From Aminobacter ciceronei (lineage in GTDB: Bacteria; Pseudomonadota; Alphaproteobacteria; Rhizobiales; Rhizobiaceae): a stretch of 64,000 nt of DNA. The first letter of the stretch is position 1; every line of letters begins with the position of its first letter. The notes under the pieces were generated by a model. It was not told the origin of the DNA and did no database searches. It saw nothing but the letters and a program-made list of their open reading frames with translations. The DNA is taken from NCBI RefSeq assembly GCF_014138625.1, contig NZ_JACJHY010000026.1, positions 44,089 through 108,088 of the forward strand. The letters are read 5' to 3'. Below are positions 9,927 through 21,285 of this stretch, piece by piece. Position numbers and translations under genes: made by a program.

Positions 9927-11447
9927 TCAGCCGCGCGCCTCCTTCGGCATCCAATGGCCGGTGCGCGGTCCGATATGCATGTTGAGCGTCTTGGTTTCGG
10001 TGTAATCCTCGACCGCATGGCGGCCGAGCTCGCGGCCGATGCCCGATTGGCGGTAGCCGCCGAAGGGCAGCTCCGAGGCGCCGTCCATGAAGGTATTCAT
10101 CCAGACGGTACCGGCACGGACTCTACGGCCGACTGTCAGGCAGGTGTCGAAGTCGCGGCTCCAGACGCCTGCCGACAGACCATAGTCGATCGAATTGGCG
10201 ATACGGATCGCCTCGTCAGTGGTCTCGAAGGCAAGCACCGAAAGCACCGGTCCGAACACCTCCTCTTTCGCCACCGCCATGTCGGGGGCGACCGACGACA
10301 GGATCGTCGGCTCCATGAACTGGCCGAGGCCGAGATCAGCGGCAGACCCGCCGACAGCAACCCTCGCACCGTTCTCGCTCGCACCTTTCACGTAACCAAC
10401 GATCTTCGCAAGATGCTGCGGCGTGATGATAGCACCAACCTGCGTCGATGGGTCGAGCGGATCGCCGACCTTGACCTTGGCCGACAGAGCGGCAACGCGG
10501 CTGGTCACCTCGTCGGCGACGTCGCGATGCACGATCAGGCGGGAGCCGGCATTGCAGCACTCGCCGGCGTTGAAATAGGCGCCGAAGACGGCCGCATCGA
10601 CGAAGTCATCGAGATTGGCATCAGGGAAGACGATCTGCGGGTTCTTGCCGCCGAGCTCCAGTGACACTTTCTTCAACGTTTGCGCGGCGTTGGCCATGGT
10701 CAGCTTGCCGATACCGGTCGAGCCGGTGAACGACACCATGTCAATGTCGGGGTGGCTGGTCAGCGGCGCACCAGCCTCCGGCCCGGTTCCGACGATGATG
10801 TTGACCACGCCCTGGGGGACCCCTGCCGCCTCCAGAATCTCGCCGAGTACCAGCGTCGAGCCTGACGTCAACTCCGACGGCTTGACCACTGCCGTACAGC
10901 CGGCGGCCAGCGCAAAAGGCAACTTCTGGCTGACGATCAGGAACGGGAAATTCCACGGCGTGATGATCGACACGACGCCGATCGCCTCGCGCAGGACCAC
11001 GCCCAGCGTGCCGTCGCCCAGCGTGTTGTAGCTCTCGCCATGCAGGTCCCGCGCAAGTGCTGCCGCATAGCGCCAGATGTCGGCGGCACCGCCAAGTTCG
11101 CCCTTGGCCTGGGAGATCGGCTTGCCTGACTCGATACAATCGAGGAAGGCGAGTTCATCGGCACGCGCGTCAATGATGTCGGCGGCCCTGAGCAGGATGC
11201 GCGAGCGCTCGGCGCCGGTCATGCGCGGCCAATGTCCGTCGTCGAACGCCTTGCGTGCCGAGGCAATGGCGCGGTTCGCATCGATAGCGGTCGCGGCCTC
11301 GTAGCGGCTGACAACGGCGCCATGGCCGGGGCTGGCGCGCTCGATGGCCTTGCCTTCGGCGCCGGCGGTCCATTTGCCGTCGATCAGCATCTTGAACTCG
11401 CGGACCTTGAAGCCGTCGAGCGGCTTGGGACGCATCAGGACCGTCAT
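9927..11447 (-). CDS. NAD-dependent aldehyde dehydrogenase
   Basis: A 506-residue member of the aldehyde dehydrogenase superfamily, oxidising an aldehyde to a carboxylate with NAD(P)+. Seen are ITPWNFPFLIVSQK (cofactor region), SFTGSTGIGKLTM, the glutamate motif LELGGKNPQIVF, and the active-site Cys in FNAGECCNAGSRLIV around residue 300. The C-terminal PFGGYRQSGIGRELG is typical. I chose ATG 11447 over 11453 because AGGAGA lies at proper spacing and the ATG overlaps the upstream stop as TGATG, implying coupling. With the adjacent hydratase and CoA-transferase it would take an aldehyde to an acid for CoA activation. Confidence 0.9.
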   Translation of the reverse strand: MTVLMRPKPLDGFKVREFKMLIDGKWTAGAEGKAIERASPGHGAVVSRYEAATAIDANRAIASARKAFDDGHWPRMTGAERSRILLRAADIIDARADELAFLDCIESGKPISQAKGELGGAADIWRYAAALARDLHGESYNTLGDGTLGVVLREAIGVVSIITPWNFPFLIVSQKLPFALAAGCTAVVKPSELTSGSTLVLGEILEAAGVPQGVVNIIVGTGPEAGAPLTSHPDIDMVSFTGSTGIGKLTMANAAQTLKKVSLELGGKNPQIVFPDANLDDFVDAAVFGAYFNAGECCNAGSRLIVHRDVADEVTSRVAALSAKVKVGDPLDPSTQVGAIITPQHLAKIVGYVKGASENGARVAVGGSAADLGLGQFMEPTILSSVAPDMAVAKEEVFGPVLSVLAFETTDEAIRIANSIDYGLSAGVWSRDFDTCLTVGRRVRAGTVWMNTFMDGASELPFGGYRQSGIGRELGRHAVEDYTETKTLNMHIGPRTGHWMPKEARG

Positions 11448-12226
11448 CACCATTCTCCTGCAAATTTGGCGGCACGCTTCTCGCTGAAGGCCGCGACCCC
11501 CTCCTTGAGGTCTCCGGTCTTGGCCACGAGAATCGAGCCCAGCGCCTCGACGGCGGTGCCATTGTCTTCACCATTCGCGGTGGCGATCATCAGTTTTGCG
11601 ACCTCAACTGCCGCAGGCCCCCGCGCCGCGACCCGGGCCGCATAGGCGCGCGCCGCAGCCACCGCCGCGCCGGTCTCGACCACATGGTCGACCAGCCCGA
11701 GCCCTGCTGCCTCGTCGGCGGAAAACACCTCGCCGCCCAGCGCCATACGCCTCACCACCTGCGCACCGGCGCGCCTCACCAGACGCTGTGTGCCCGACCA
11801 GCCCGGCACCATGCCGAGCCCGGTTTCCGGCAGGCCGATCTTCACATGACGCTCGGCAATGCGGATGTCGGCGGCTATCGCCAGCTCCAGTCCGCCGCCC
11901 AATGCATGGCCGTTGATGGCAGCGATCACCGGTACGCGCAGCGTCGCCAGGCGTTCGAACACGCGGTGGCCGAAACGCACCCAGGCATGGCCGAACTCGT
12001 TGGGTGTCATTTCGCCCCAGGCCTTGATGTCGCCGCCGGCCGAAAACGCTTTGCCCTCGCCGGTGAGGATGGCGACGCGGATTTCCGCATTGGCCTCGAC
12101 CTCGTCGCAGGCCTGGGACAGCGCCTTCAGCATGTCTATATCGAAGGCGTTGAGCTTGTCCGGCCGGGCCGCCGTGATGATCGCGACAGGACCCTCGAAC
12201 TCGACCCTGATGCGCTGGTCAGCCAT
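11447..12226 (-). CDS. Enoyl-CoA hydratase/isomerase family protein
   Basis: A 259-residue crotonase-fold protein. The oxyanion-hole segments are SAGGD (62-66) and GHALGGG (106-112). Glutamates occupy both usual catalytic positions (E114 in GLELAIAAD, E134 in GLPETGLGMVPGWSGTQRL), consistent with true hydratase chemistry. It starts within the last codons of the CoA-transferase gene (eight-base overlap) and is coupled by TGATG to the aldehyde dehydrogenase. It would act on the CoA thioester formed by its neighbour. The substrate is unknown. Confidence 0.9.
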   Translation of the reverse strand: MADQRIRVEFEGPVAIITAARPDKLNAFDIDMLKALSQACDEVEANAEIRVAILTGEGKAFSAGGDIKAWGEMTPNEFGHAWVRFGHRVFERLATLRVPVIAAINGHALGGGLELAIAADIRIAERHVKIGLPETGLGMVPGWSGTQRLVRRAGAQVVRRMALGGEVFSADEAAGLGLVDHVVETGAAVAAARAYAARVAARGPAAVEVAKLMIATANGEDNGTAVEALGSILVAKTGDLKEGVAAFSEKRAAKFAGEW

Positions 12227-13829
12227 GGATGCCCTCCAGCTTGCGCACCGGCTTGCGCGGCAGCTTCAACCTGATCGGCGCTTCGGCGAACAGGGCAGCA
12301 TCCATCTGCTTGAGTTTGTCCGACACGATCAGCGGGAATTCCGACTGGTCGAGAATATGCGTCTGCAGTTCGACGCCCGGCGCGATCTCGGTCAGCACAA
12401 TGCCTTGAGGCATAAGCTTCATCACACAGCGTTCGGTGACATAGGTGATGTCCTGGCCCTGTTCGACGCCGCGACGCCCCGAGAAGGTGACATGCTCGAC
12501 CTCGTTGACCAGCTTCTTGAGCTTGCCTTCCTTCTCGACCACCAGCTTGCCAGCCTCGATGTCGAGCTTGGCGCCGGCATTGAACATGCCGGAGAAGACG
12601 ATCTTCCTGGCTCGCGCCGTGATGTCGATGAACCCCCCGGCACCCGCCGTCACATGTGGCCGGAAGCTGAGCTTGGAGACGTTGACCGAGCCGTTGCGGT
12701 CGATCTCGAGGAACGACAGCAGCGAGGCGTCGAAACCCGCGCCCTGGAAGTAGGTGAACTGGTAGGGCGACGGCATAAAGGCATCGGCATTCGACGCGCA
12801 GCCGAAAGCGAAATCGAGCAGCGGCACGCCGCCGACGGCACCCTGCTCGATCACCCAGGTGACCTCACCATGCAGCCCTTCTTCAAGCAGGATGCGCGGC
12901 ACGTTGGCCGAAATGCCGAAGCCGAGATTGACCGCGCTGCCGGCCTCGAGTTCCTGAGCGACCCGGCGGGCGATGACCTTCTGAAGGTTGAACTCGGGCA
13001 CGCGGAAGCTGTCGAGAGGCCGCATGATCTCGCCTGAAATCGCAGGGTCGTAGAGCGTCTGCGTCGTCTGCTTCTGCTCGGGGTCGACGACGATGTAGTC
13101 GACCAGCATGCCCGGCACGCGCACATCGTGCGGGCGCAGCGAGCCGTCCTTGGTGATACGCTTGACCTGGGCAATGACGATGCCGCCATTGTTGCGCGCG
13201 GCGAGTGCCTGGTCGAGCCCGCCGAGATAGGCGCCTTCATGTTCGTAGGTCAGGTTGCCGCGCTCGTCTGATGTCGTTGCCCGAATGATCGCCACTTCAG
13301 GCTTGATAGCTGGGAAGAACAGCCAGTCCTCGCCCTCGAAGCTGACCTTCTTGACCAGCGGTTCGGCCGCAGCACGCGCATTCATGGCGCAGCCCTGCCG
13401 CTCGGGATCGACGAAGGTGTCGAGCCCGACCTTGGTCATGACGCCCGGCCGCTTGGCGGCAGCCTCGCGATGCATGTCGAACATGATGCCGGACGGCACG
13501 TTGTAGGCAGCCACCTCCTCATTGCCGATCATCTGCCAGATCAGCGGCGGCTCGGCGCTCGACGGCCCCGACGGATAGGAGCCGCCGATGATCGTCTTCA
13601 GCAGGCCCTTTTTGGCGATATGGTCGACACCCTTGATGCCGCTCATGTCGCCGGCGGCGATGGGGTGCAGCGTCGTCAGGTCGCGCGGATGGCCTGTAGC
13701 CTCGAAGCGTTCGCCGATCGCCTTCAGCGTCAGGTCGGGACAGCCTAGCCCGCTCGACGACGACACCGAGACCACCGCACCATCGGGTATCAAAGCAGCG
13801 GCCTGGGCGGGAGTGATGTGCTTGCTCAT
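12219..13829 (-). CDS. Acyl-CoA:acetate/3-ketoacid CoA-transferase (YdiF/family I type, fused subunits)
   Basis: A 536-residue single-chain CoA-transferase in which the alpha and beta halves of the 3-oxoacid CoA-transferase family are fused. The N-terminal half has IPDGAVVSVSSSSGLGCPDL and IGGSYPSGPSS. The C-terminal half carries the catalytic glutamate in VTWVIEQGAVGGVPLL. It should move CoA from acetyl-CoA or another donor to a short-chain acid. ATG 13829 was chosen; the open frame runs further upstream but into the Gfo/Idh gene. One base separates it from that gene, so they are co-transcribed. Confidence 0.9.
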   Translation of the reverse strand: MSKHITPAQAAALIPDGAVVSVSSSSGLGCPDLTLKAIGERFEATGHPRDLTTLHPIAAGDMSGIKGVDHIAKKGLLKTIIGGSYPSGPSSAEPPLIWQMIGNEEVAAYNVPSGIMFDMHREAAAKRPGVMTKVGLDTFVDPERQGCAMNARAAAEPLVKKVSFEGEDWLFFPAIKPEVAIIRATTSDERGNLTYEHEGAYLGGLDQALAARNNGGIVIAQVKRITKDGSLRPHDVRVPGMLVDYIVVDPEQKQTTQTLYDPAISGEIMRPLDSFRVPEFNLQKVIARRVAQELEAGSAVNLGFGISANVPRILLEEGLHGEVTWVIEQGAVGGVPLLDFAFGCASNADAFMPSPYQFTYFQGAGFDASLLSFLEIDRNGSVNVSKLSFRPHVTAGAGGFIDITARARKIVFSGMFNAGAKLDIEAGKLVVEKEGKLKKLVNEVEHVTFSGRRGVEQGQDITYVTERCVMKLMPQGIVLTEIAPGVELQTHILDQSEFPLIVSDKLKQMDAALFAEAPIRLKLPRKPVRKLEGIHG

Positions 13830-13830
13830 G

Positions 13831-15872
<2,042 letters not shown>

Positions 15873-15921
15873 AACGATCCTCCTGGCGAGCGTCTCTGGC
15901 TCCCTTTTCCGAGTCCAATAA

Positions 15922-15935
15922 TTGGAACGTTCCAA
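15922..15935. promoter_or_regulatory. LacI-family operator, LacI/operon side
   Basis: TTGGAACGTTCCAA is a perfect 14-base palindrome with a central CG, the classic layout of LacI/GalR operators. It lies 50 bases upstream of the LacI start codon, where it could repress the minus-strand operon. Confidence 0.75.
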
Positions 15936-16141
15936 ACTGTCAAGCAAGGAAGAACGGCGATACCATCCTTTTCACATCGGCAGAACCCAAAGGCCTTGGC
16001 CACCAGAATGCCAGAATTGTACACAATTCGCGCTTTCAAACGATTTGTAATGCTATTTTGCCCTGAAACCATCCCAGCATATCGATGCACCGCCCGATCG
16101 ACCGGCACACCTGCGCCAGGCCTCACAATTCCGGCTTGAAA

Positions 16142-16157
16142 TTTGGAACGATCTAAA
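16142..16157. promoter_or_regulatory. LacI-family operator, DUF993 side
   Basis: TTTGGAACGATCTAAA is an imperfect palindrome sharing TTGGAACG with the operator at 15922-15935. It lies 32 bases before the DUF993 start codon. The two sites are about 220 bases apart, compatible with looping or with independent control of both transcription directions. Confidence 0.7.
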
Positions 16158-16188
16158 TTACCAGATGCAACCGATCAGGGAGGAACCC

Positions 16189-17355
16189 ATGGCCAAGGCA
16201 GTGAAGCTTCCGCGGACAGACCGCTCGATCGAGACCTACACACTTGTCGGCACACCGATCGAACGACCTGAAGCCGCCCCCGTTTTCAATCGTATCGCCT
16301 ACGCGGCTGCGCATGTCGTCTCCGACCCGTGGGCCGACACGCTGCCCTGGAACAGCCCTGTAATCGACTGGGATGCGACCATGGCCTTCCGCCATCATCT
16401 CTGGTCGCTCGGCTTCAAGATCGCCGAGGCGATGGACACCTCGCAGCGCGGCATGGGGCTGGATTGGACGGGCGCGCAGGAGCTGATCAGCCGCTCACTC
16501 GCCGAAGCGCGCACGGTGCCGGGTGCCGACCTCGCTTGCGGCGCGGGCACCGACCAGTTGCCCAAACAGGATGCCAAATCGCTCGACGACGTCATCTCGG
16601 CTTACGAGGAACAGCTCGGCTTCATCGAGAAGCATGGCGGCCGCGCGATTCTGATGGCGAGCCGGGCGCTCGCCCATGTCGCGAAATCCCCCGACGACTA
16701 CCGCAAGGTCTACGGCCGCATCCTTGGCCAGGCCAAGGACAAAGTCGTCCTCCACTGGTTGGGCGACATGTTCGATCCCGAACTCACAGGCTATTGGGGC
16801 GGCGACCGTTTCGAGGACACGTTGCTGACCGTGCTGTCCATCATCACCGATCACCAGGACAAGGTCGAAGGCATCAAGATCTCGCTGCTTGACCAGGCCT
16901 ATGAGGTCGAGCTGCGCCGGCGTCTGCCCCAGGACGTGATCTGCTTCACCGGCGATGACTTCAACTATGCCACCCTGATAGAAGGTGACGGCACGCGCCA
17001 CAGCCACGCGCTGCTCGGCATCTTCGATGCGGTAGCGCCCCAGGCATCCAAGGCGCTGGCAGCCTTGGCCAACGGCGACCTCGCCACCTTCCGTGGCACC
17101 ATCGAGCCGACAGTGCCGTTGTCGCGCAAGATTTTCGAGGCGCCGACGCAATATTACAAGGCCGGCGTCGTCTTCCTCGCCTGGCTCAACGGCCACCAGA
17201 GCCACTTCACCATGCCCGCCGGCATGCAATCGGCAAGAGGTGCACTGCACTACGCCGACATCTTCCGCCTCGCCGACCAGGCCAATGTGCTCGACAAGCC
17301 TGACCTCGCTGCATTGCGCATGACGGCGCTGATGACACAGTACGGCTTCGCCTGA
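16189..17355 (+). CDS. DUF993 family protein (probable aldolase-like TIM barrel)
   Basis: A 388-residue protein that I recognise as the DUF993 family, often annotated as dihydrodipicolinate synthase-like. Visible segments include VFNRIAYAAAHVV, WDATMAFRHHLWSLGFKIAEAMDTSQRGMGLDW, GRILGQAKDKVVLHWLGDMFDPELTGYWG and VEGIKISLLDQAYE. The lysine in GIKIS is a candidate Schiff-base residue by analogy, which is inference. The start is ATG 16189 with GGGAGGAAC ahead, not the upstream ATG at 16165. It is divergent from the LacI operon and shares its operators, so it probably acts in the same pathway. No function has been shown for the family that I can name with certainty. Confidence 0.8.
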   Translation: MAKAVKLPRTDRSIETYTLVGTPIERPEAAPVFNRIAYAAAHVVSDPWADTLPWNSPVIDWDATMAFRHHLWSLGFKIAEAMDTSQRGMGLDWTGAQELISRSLAEARTVPGADLACGAGTDQLPKQDAKSLDDVISAYEEQLGFIEKHGGRAILMASRALAHVAKSPDDYRKVYGRILGQAKDKVVLHWLGDMFDPELTGYWGGDRFEDTLLTVLSIITDHQDKVEGIKISLLDQAYEVELRRRLPQDVICFTGDDFNYATLIEGDGTRHSHALLGIFDAVAPQASKALAALANGDLATFRGTIEPTVPLSRKIFEAPTQYYKAGVVFLAWLNGHQSHFTMPAGMQSARGALHYADIFRLADQANVLDKPDLAALRMTALMTQYGFA

Positions 17356-17359
17356 CCGG

Positions 17360-17854
17360 CTACATCAGGCCAAGCTGCTTGTAGAAACCGAGCGCGTCAT
17401 AATAGTCGCTCTGGCTGGCGATCTTGCCATCCTTGACCGAGAACATCGAGGCGCCGGTGAAGGCAAACTTCTTGCCGGTCGCCTTGGTGCCGTCGGCCCA
17501 GTCGCCGGTGTTGGTGCCGGAGAATTCCCATTCGAACGACACGCGGTCGTCCTGCACCACGGGCTTGCCCTTCATCGTCCAGACGGCATCGGGTACAGCC
17601 TTCAGGAAATTGTCGATGACGCCGGTCTTGGCAGCTTCCTTGCCCTCGACGGGCTTGCCAACCGAAGCGTCGTAGTAGACGACGTTGTCGGCGAAATGTT
17701 CGGCCGCCTTGGCCGAGTCATGGGCATTCCAGGCGGCGAGATAGGCGTCGACGACAGCCTGCGGCGTGTCCTGCGCCAGCGCCGGCCCGATGGCTGGAGC
17801 CGTAGCGAGGAATGCAGCAACGGCTGCGGATGCGAGAAACTGACGACGATGCAT
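17360..17854 (-). CDS. Exported NTF2/SnoaL-like protein
   Basis: A 164-residue protein with an N-terminal export signal that begins MHRRQFLASAAVAAF, a twin-arginine-like pattern, with a cut expected after ALAQ (about residue 28). The mature part is a SnoaL/NTF2-like alpha+beta cone domain (VVDAYLAAWNAHDSAKAAEHFADNVVYYD, then SFEWEFSGTNTGDWADG and FSVKDGKIASQSDYYDALGFYKQLGLM), similar to ester cyclase or polyketide cyclase-like proteins. GGGAGGAAAAGAC precedes ATG 17854. It lies convergent to the DUF993 gene and downstream of the patD-like operon, separated by a repeat-rich gap. The function is unknown. Confidence 0.8.
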   Translation of the reverse strand: MHRRQFLASAAVAAFLATAPAIGPALAQDTPQAVVDAYLAAWNAHDSAKAAEHFADNVVYYDASVGKPVEGKEAAKTGVIDNFLKAVPDAVWTMKGKPVVQDDRVSFEWEFSGTNTGDWADGTKATGKKFAFTGASMFSVKDGKIASQSDYYDALGFYKQLGLM

Positions 17855-17879
17855 GTCTTTTCCTCCCTTGTTTCCTTTG

Positions 17880-17925
17880 CCCCGTTCACGGGGAGAAGGT
17901 GGCCCGAAGGGCCGGATGAGGGCGG
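17880..17925. repeat. Rhizobial intergenic double hairpin
   Basis: Two adjacent hairpins: CCCCG...CGGGG at 17880-17893 and GGCCC...GGGCC at 17901-17913, joined by AGAAGGT and followed by GGATGAGGGCGG. This resembles a common dispersed rhizobial repeat that includes CCCTCATCCGGCCC on its complement. It sits between the NTF2-like gene and the second REP-like element. Confidence 0.55.
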
Positions 17926-17979
17926 GTACGACAAGCTGTGCTCCCTCATCTGCCTGCCCGTCCAGCCGGATCCCGCAGC

Positions 17980-18061
17980 CTGCGGCAGCGTCCCGGCATT
18001 CGCTGGCCTGCCATGATGCCACCGGCATCATGGCTTTCGCGCTGCGCGCGAAAACGGCCGC
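17980..18061. repeat. REP-like palindromic element, copy 2
   Basis: The core is a 10-base stem with an ACC loop, CCATGATGCC at 18011-18020 and GGCATCATGG at 18024-18033. A second stem follows (TTTCGCGC/GCGCGAAA, about 18035-18053). The left flank TCCCGGCATTCGCTGGCCTG matches that of the copy at 8508-8587. The element runs up to the stop codon of the aldehyde dehydrogenase gene on the minus strand, as copy 1 does for its gene. Confidence 0.7.
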
Positions 18062-19489
18062 TCACCCATGCGCGATCATGACATGGCGTACGGCGGTGTA
18101 GTCCTCCAGCGCGTAGACCGACATGTCCTTGCCGTAGCCGGACTGTTTCAGACCGCCATGCGGCATCTCGTTGGTCAGCATGAAGTGCGTGTTGATCCAG
18201 GTGCAGCCATATTGCAGCCGCGCCGCGGTCGCCATGCCGCGCGAGATGTCCTTGGTCCACACCGACGACGCCAGGCCGTAGTCGCTGTCATTGGCCCAGT
18301 TGACCGCCTCGTCGACGTCGGAGAAACGCGTTACCGAAACCACCGGGCCGAACACCTCGCGGCGCACGATCTCGTCCTCCTGCAGCGCGCCGGCGACGAC
18401 CGTCGGCTGGTAGTAGAAGCCGCCGCCCTCGCCCGGCTTGCCGCCTGTGGTGATCTCGATGTGCTTGAGCTCGGAGGCCCGTTCGACGAAGGAGGCAACG
18501 CGGTCGCGCTGGCGCCTGGAGATGAGCGGCCCGATCTCGTTTTCGGTGTCGTCGGCCTGGCCGTAGCGGATGGTAGACACTGCTGACGACAGGTCGGCGA
18601 CGAGCTTGTCGTAGACCTTTTTCCCGGCGTAGATGCGGCAGGCCGCCGTGCAGTCCTGGCCGGCATTGTAGTAGCCGAAAGCGCGCAGGCCGCTGACCAC
18701 GGCGTCGATGTCGGCATCGTCGAAGACGATGACCGGCGCCTTGCCGCCGAGTTCGAGATGCGTGCGTTTGACCGACTTGGCCGCCGCCTGCAACACCTTC
18801 TTGCCGGTGGCGACGTCGCCGGTAATCGAGATCATGCTGACCGCCGCATGGTTGATCAGCGCATTGCCGACACTCTCGCCGCGGCCGAGCACGACATTGA
18901 CCACGCCTTCCGGCAGGACCTCAGCGAGAATCCTGGCGAGCTTCAGTGCCGTCAGCGGCGTCTGCTCCGAAGGCTTGAAGACGACAGTGTTGCCGCCGGC
19001 GATTGCCGGTGCCAGCTTCCAAGCCATCATCATCAGCGGATAGTTCCACGGCGCGATAGAGGCGACGATGCCTACGGGGTCGCGGCGGATCATCGAGGTG
19101 TGCCCGGGCAGATACTCGCCCGCCACCAGACCCGGCATCGAGCGCACCGCGCCGGCGAAGAAGCGGTAGCAGTCGACGATAGCCGGAATCTCGTCATTGA
19201 GCACGGCGTTGATCGGCTTGCCGCAGTTGAGTGCCTCGAGCCTGGCAAAGGCTTCCGCCTCGGCCTCGATGCGGTCGGCGATCTTGAGCAGGTAGCCCGA
19301 GCGCTGCGCCGGCGTGGTCTTCGACCACGTCACGAACGCCGTCTGCGCTGCCGTAACCGCCGCCTCGATCTGCGCCGGCGAGGCCTCCGGCAGGCTGAGA
19401 ATCGTCTCGCCGGTGCGCGGGTTGAGGATCGCTTCCTCGGTCTCTGTTCCCCGCTCGAATTTCGAGCCGATGAGCATCTGGGTGTCCAT
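18062..19489 (-). CDS. patD: Gamma-aminobutyraldehyde dehydrogenase
   Basis: A 475-residue aldehyde dehydrogenase strikingly close, as I recall it, to E. coli PatD/YdcW. Shared stretches include [75 protein letters not shown] and [17 protein letters not shown]. The catalytic Cys is in GQDCTAAC and the Glu in [10 protein letters not shown]. It should oxidise 4-aminobutanal, from putrescine transamination or oxidation, to GABA. Neighbouring genes match ydcV, ydcU, ydcT and ydcS, the same set found with patD in E. coli, which strengthens the call. Confidence 0.9.
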   Translation of the reverse strand: MDTQMLIGSKFERGTETEEAILNPRTGETILSLPEASPAQIEAAVTAAQTAFVTWSKTTPAQRSGYLLKIADRIEAEAEAFARLEALNCGKPINAVLNDEIPAIVDCYRFFAGAVRSMPGLVAGEYLPGHTSMIRRDPVGIVASIAPWNYPLMMMAWKLAPAIAGGNTVVFKPSEQTPLTALKLARILAEVLPEGVVNVVLGRGESVGNALINHAAVSMISITGDVATGKKVLQAAAKSVKRTHLELGGKAPVIVFDDADIDAVVSGLRAFGYYNAGQDCTAACRIYAGKKVYDKLVADLSSAVSTIRYGQADDTENEIGPLISRRQRDRVASFVERASELKHIEITTGGKPGEGGGFYYQPTVVAGALQEDEIVRREVFGPVVSVTRFSDVDEAVNWANDSDYGLASSVWTKDISRGMATAARLQYGCTWINTHFMLTNEMPHGGLKQSGYGKDMSVYALEDYTAVRHVMIAHG

Positions 19490-19508
19490 GATTTCTCCCT
19501 TTCGAGGC

Positions 19509-20324
19509 TTATTTGCCGGCGCCGGCGATCTGGTCGCCTTCGCGGGTCAGGTAATAGGCGGCAAGGATGGGCAGCAGGGTCGCGAGCACGACGACCATGG
19601 CGACGACATTGGTGACCGGGCGCTGGCGTGGCCGGACCAGTTCCTCCAGCATCCAGATCGGCAGCGTCTGCTGCTGTCCGGCGGTGAAGGTGGTGACAAT
19701 GACTTCGTCGAAGGACAGCGCAAAAGCGAGCATGCCACCGGCCAGAAGTGCCGTGCCTATGTTGGGCAGGATCACATGCCTGAACGTCTGGAAGCCGTCG
19801 GCGCCGAGATCCATCGATGCTTCGATGAGCGAGCCCGAGGTCCGGCGGAACCGTGCCACCGCGTTGTTGTAGACGACGACGACGCAGAACGTCGCGTGTC
19901 CCAGCACGATCGTCCAGAACGAGAACGGGATCTCCGCCAAGCTGAAGGCCGAGCGCAGTGCGATGCCGGTGATAATGCCGGGTAGCGCGATGGGAAGGAT
20001 GACCAGCAGCGAGATCGCCTCGCGGCCAAAAAACCTGGTCTGGCTGACGGCAGCGGCACAGAGCGTGCCGAGCACCAGCGCGATACCGGTCGAGATCGCC
20101 GCGACCTGCACCGAAAGCCCCAGCGCCTGCCAGACGTCGGCACGTCCCCACGTCACGGCGAACCACTGGGTGGTAAAGCCGGGCGGCGGCCACTGGTAGC
20201 TCTTCTCTTCGGTGGTGAAGGCGTAGACGAAGATCAGCAGGATGGGCAGGTGCAGGAAGGCAAGGCCCGCGGCAGCTGCGATCTTGAGGCCGGTCGGGGC
20301 AGATTGCGAGCGGTCAGAGCGCAT
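19509..20324 (-). CDS. ydcV: ABC transporter permease, PotC/YdcV type
   Basis: A 271-residue inner-membrane permease with about six membrane spans, starting at ATG 20324 within the 3' end of the upstream permease gene (11-base overlap). The EAA loop reads [26 protein letters not shown]. It is the second membrane subunit of the polyamine-type importer, paired with the protein encoded at 20314-21285. The E. coli-style symbol is by gene order and similarity; transport of putrescine is inferred, not shown. Confidence 0.88.
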   Translation of the reverse strand: MRSDRSQSAPTGLKIAAAAGLAFLHLPILLIFVYAFTTEEKSYQWPPPGFTTQWFAVTWGRADVWQALGLSVQVAAISTGIALVLGTLCAAAVSQTRFFGREAISLLVILPIALPGIITGIALRSAFSLAEIPFSFWTIVLGHATFCVVVVYNNAVARFRRTSGSLIEASMDLGADGFQTFRHVILPNIGTALLAGGMLAFALSFDEVIVTTFTAGQQQTLPIWMLEELVRPRQRPVTNVVAMVVVLATLLPILAAYYLTREGDQIAGAGK

Positions 20325-21285
20325 CGAAGGCTCCCATGCGTTTGGCGCCCCAGAGGTAGAAGCCCATAATGACGACGGGCACCACGGTGAAGGCGGCGGC
20401 GAGAGGGATGTTGCCGGCGGTTCCCTGCTGGGCATAGACCGCCTGACCGATGAAAAGCCTGGACGTGCCGATGATCTGCGGGATGATGTAGTCGCCCAGC
20501 GTCAGCGAGAATGTGAAGATCGAGCCGGCAACGATGCCGGGCAGCGCCAGCGGGAACAGCACGTTGCGGAACGTCTGCCTTGGTGACGCGCCGAGGTCTG
20601 ACGAGGCCTCGACCAGATTGCCCGGCACACGTTCGAGTGCTGCCTGGATCGGCAGGATCATGAATGGCAGCCAGACATAGACGAAGACGATGAATGTGCC
20701 GGTGAACGATACCGACAGCGAGTTTCCGCCAATGACGGGCAGCGACAGCCAGCTGTCGAGCAGCCACGACAGATGCAGTTTGGCAAACAGCCAGGTCAGG
20801 ATGCCTTCTTTGGCGAGGATCAGCTTCCAGGCATAGATCTTGACCAGGTAGCTCGACCACAAGGGCAGCATGACCCCGAGATAGAACAGCGCTTTCCAGG
20901 TGCCGCGGGCATAGCGCGCGGCGTAGTAGGCGATCGGGAACGCGATGATGGCTGAAGCCAGCGTCACCACTGCGGCCATCGTCACCGTCCGGACGATGAT
21001 GTCGAGATTGACCGCCTGCAACAGGTCGCCATAGGTCTTCAGCGTCAGCTCGCGGCTGATCAGCCCGGAGAACTCGTCGATCGAAAAGAAGCTCTGCGCC
21101 AGAAGTGCGATCAGCGAGCCGATATAGACGACGCCGAGCCAGAGCAGCGGCGGCGCCAGCATCAGGAACAGCAGCAAGCCCGGCTTGCGCCACAAGAGGT
21201 CCGAAAACGAGCCGGCCAGTCCGCCGCGCCGGGGCAGGATCGCCGCAGCCACGTTGGATGTGCCTGACACAGCCTGGACGCTCAT
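20314..21285 (-). CDS. ydcU: ABC transporter permease, PotB/YdcU type
   Basis: A 323-residue permease with an N-terminal cytoplasmic stretch and about six membrane helices. The EAA loop is [28 protein letters not shown]. It is the first membrane subunit of the YdcSTUV-like system. It overlaps the upstream ATPase gene by four bases (ATGA) and the downstream permease gene by eleven, so the three are translated together. Confidence 0.88.
   Translation of the reverse strand: MSVQAVSGTSNVAAAILPRRGGLAGSFSDLLWRKPGLLLFLMLAPPLLWLGVVYIGSLIALLAQSFFSIDEFSGLISRELTLKTYGDLLQAVNLDIIVRTVTMAAVVTLASAIIAFPIAYYAARYARGTWKALFYLGVMLPLWSSYLVKIYAWKLILAKEGILTWLFAKLHLSWLLDSWLSLPVIGGNSLSVSFTGTFIVFVYVWLPFMILPIQAALERVPGNLVEASSDLGASPRQTFRNVLFPLALPGIVAGSIFTFSLTLGDYIIPQIIGTSRLFIGQAVYAQQGTAGNIPLAAAFTVVPVVIMGFYLWGAKRMGAFDAL

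Larger units (their letters stand above)
15873..16188. other. Divergent control region between LacI and DUF993 genes
   Basis: A 316-base stretch without a gene. It is more AT-rich than its surroundings, especially 15990-16070. It holds the LacI ribosome-binding site (15879-15884, minus strand), one operator near each gene, and the DUF993 ribosome-binding site (GGGAGGAAC before 16189). Promoters for both directions must lie here. I could not place -35/-10 boxes with confidence. Confidence 0.7.

Noticed and set aside
18708..19615. Plus-strand open frames opposite the patD-like gene
   Set aside because: The patD-like protein aligns well throughout; the opposite frames are compositional shadows.
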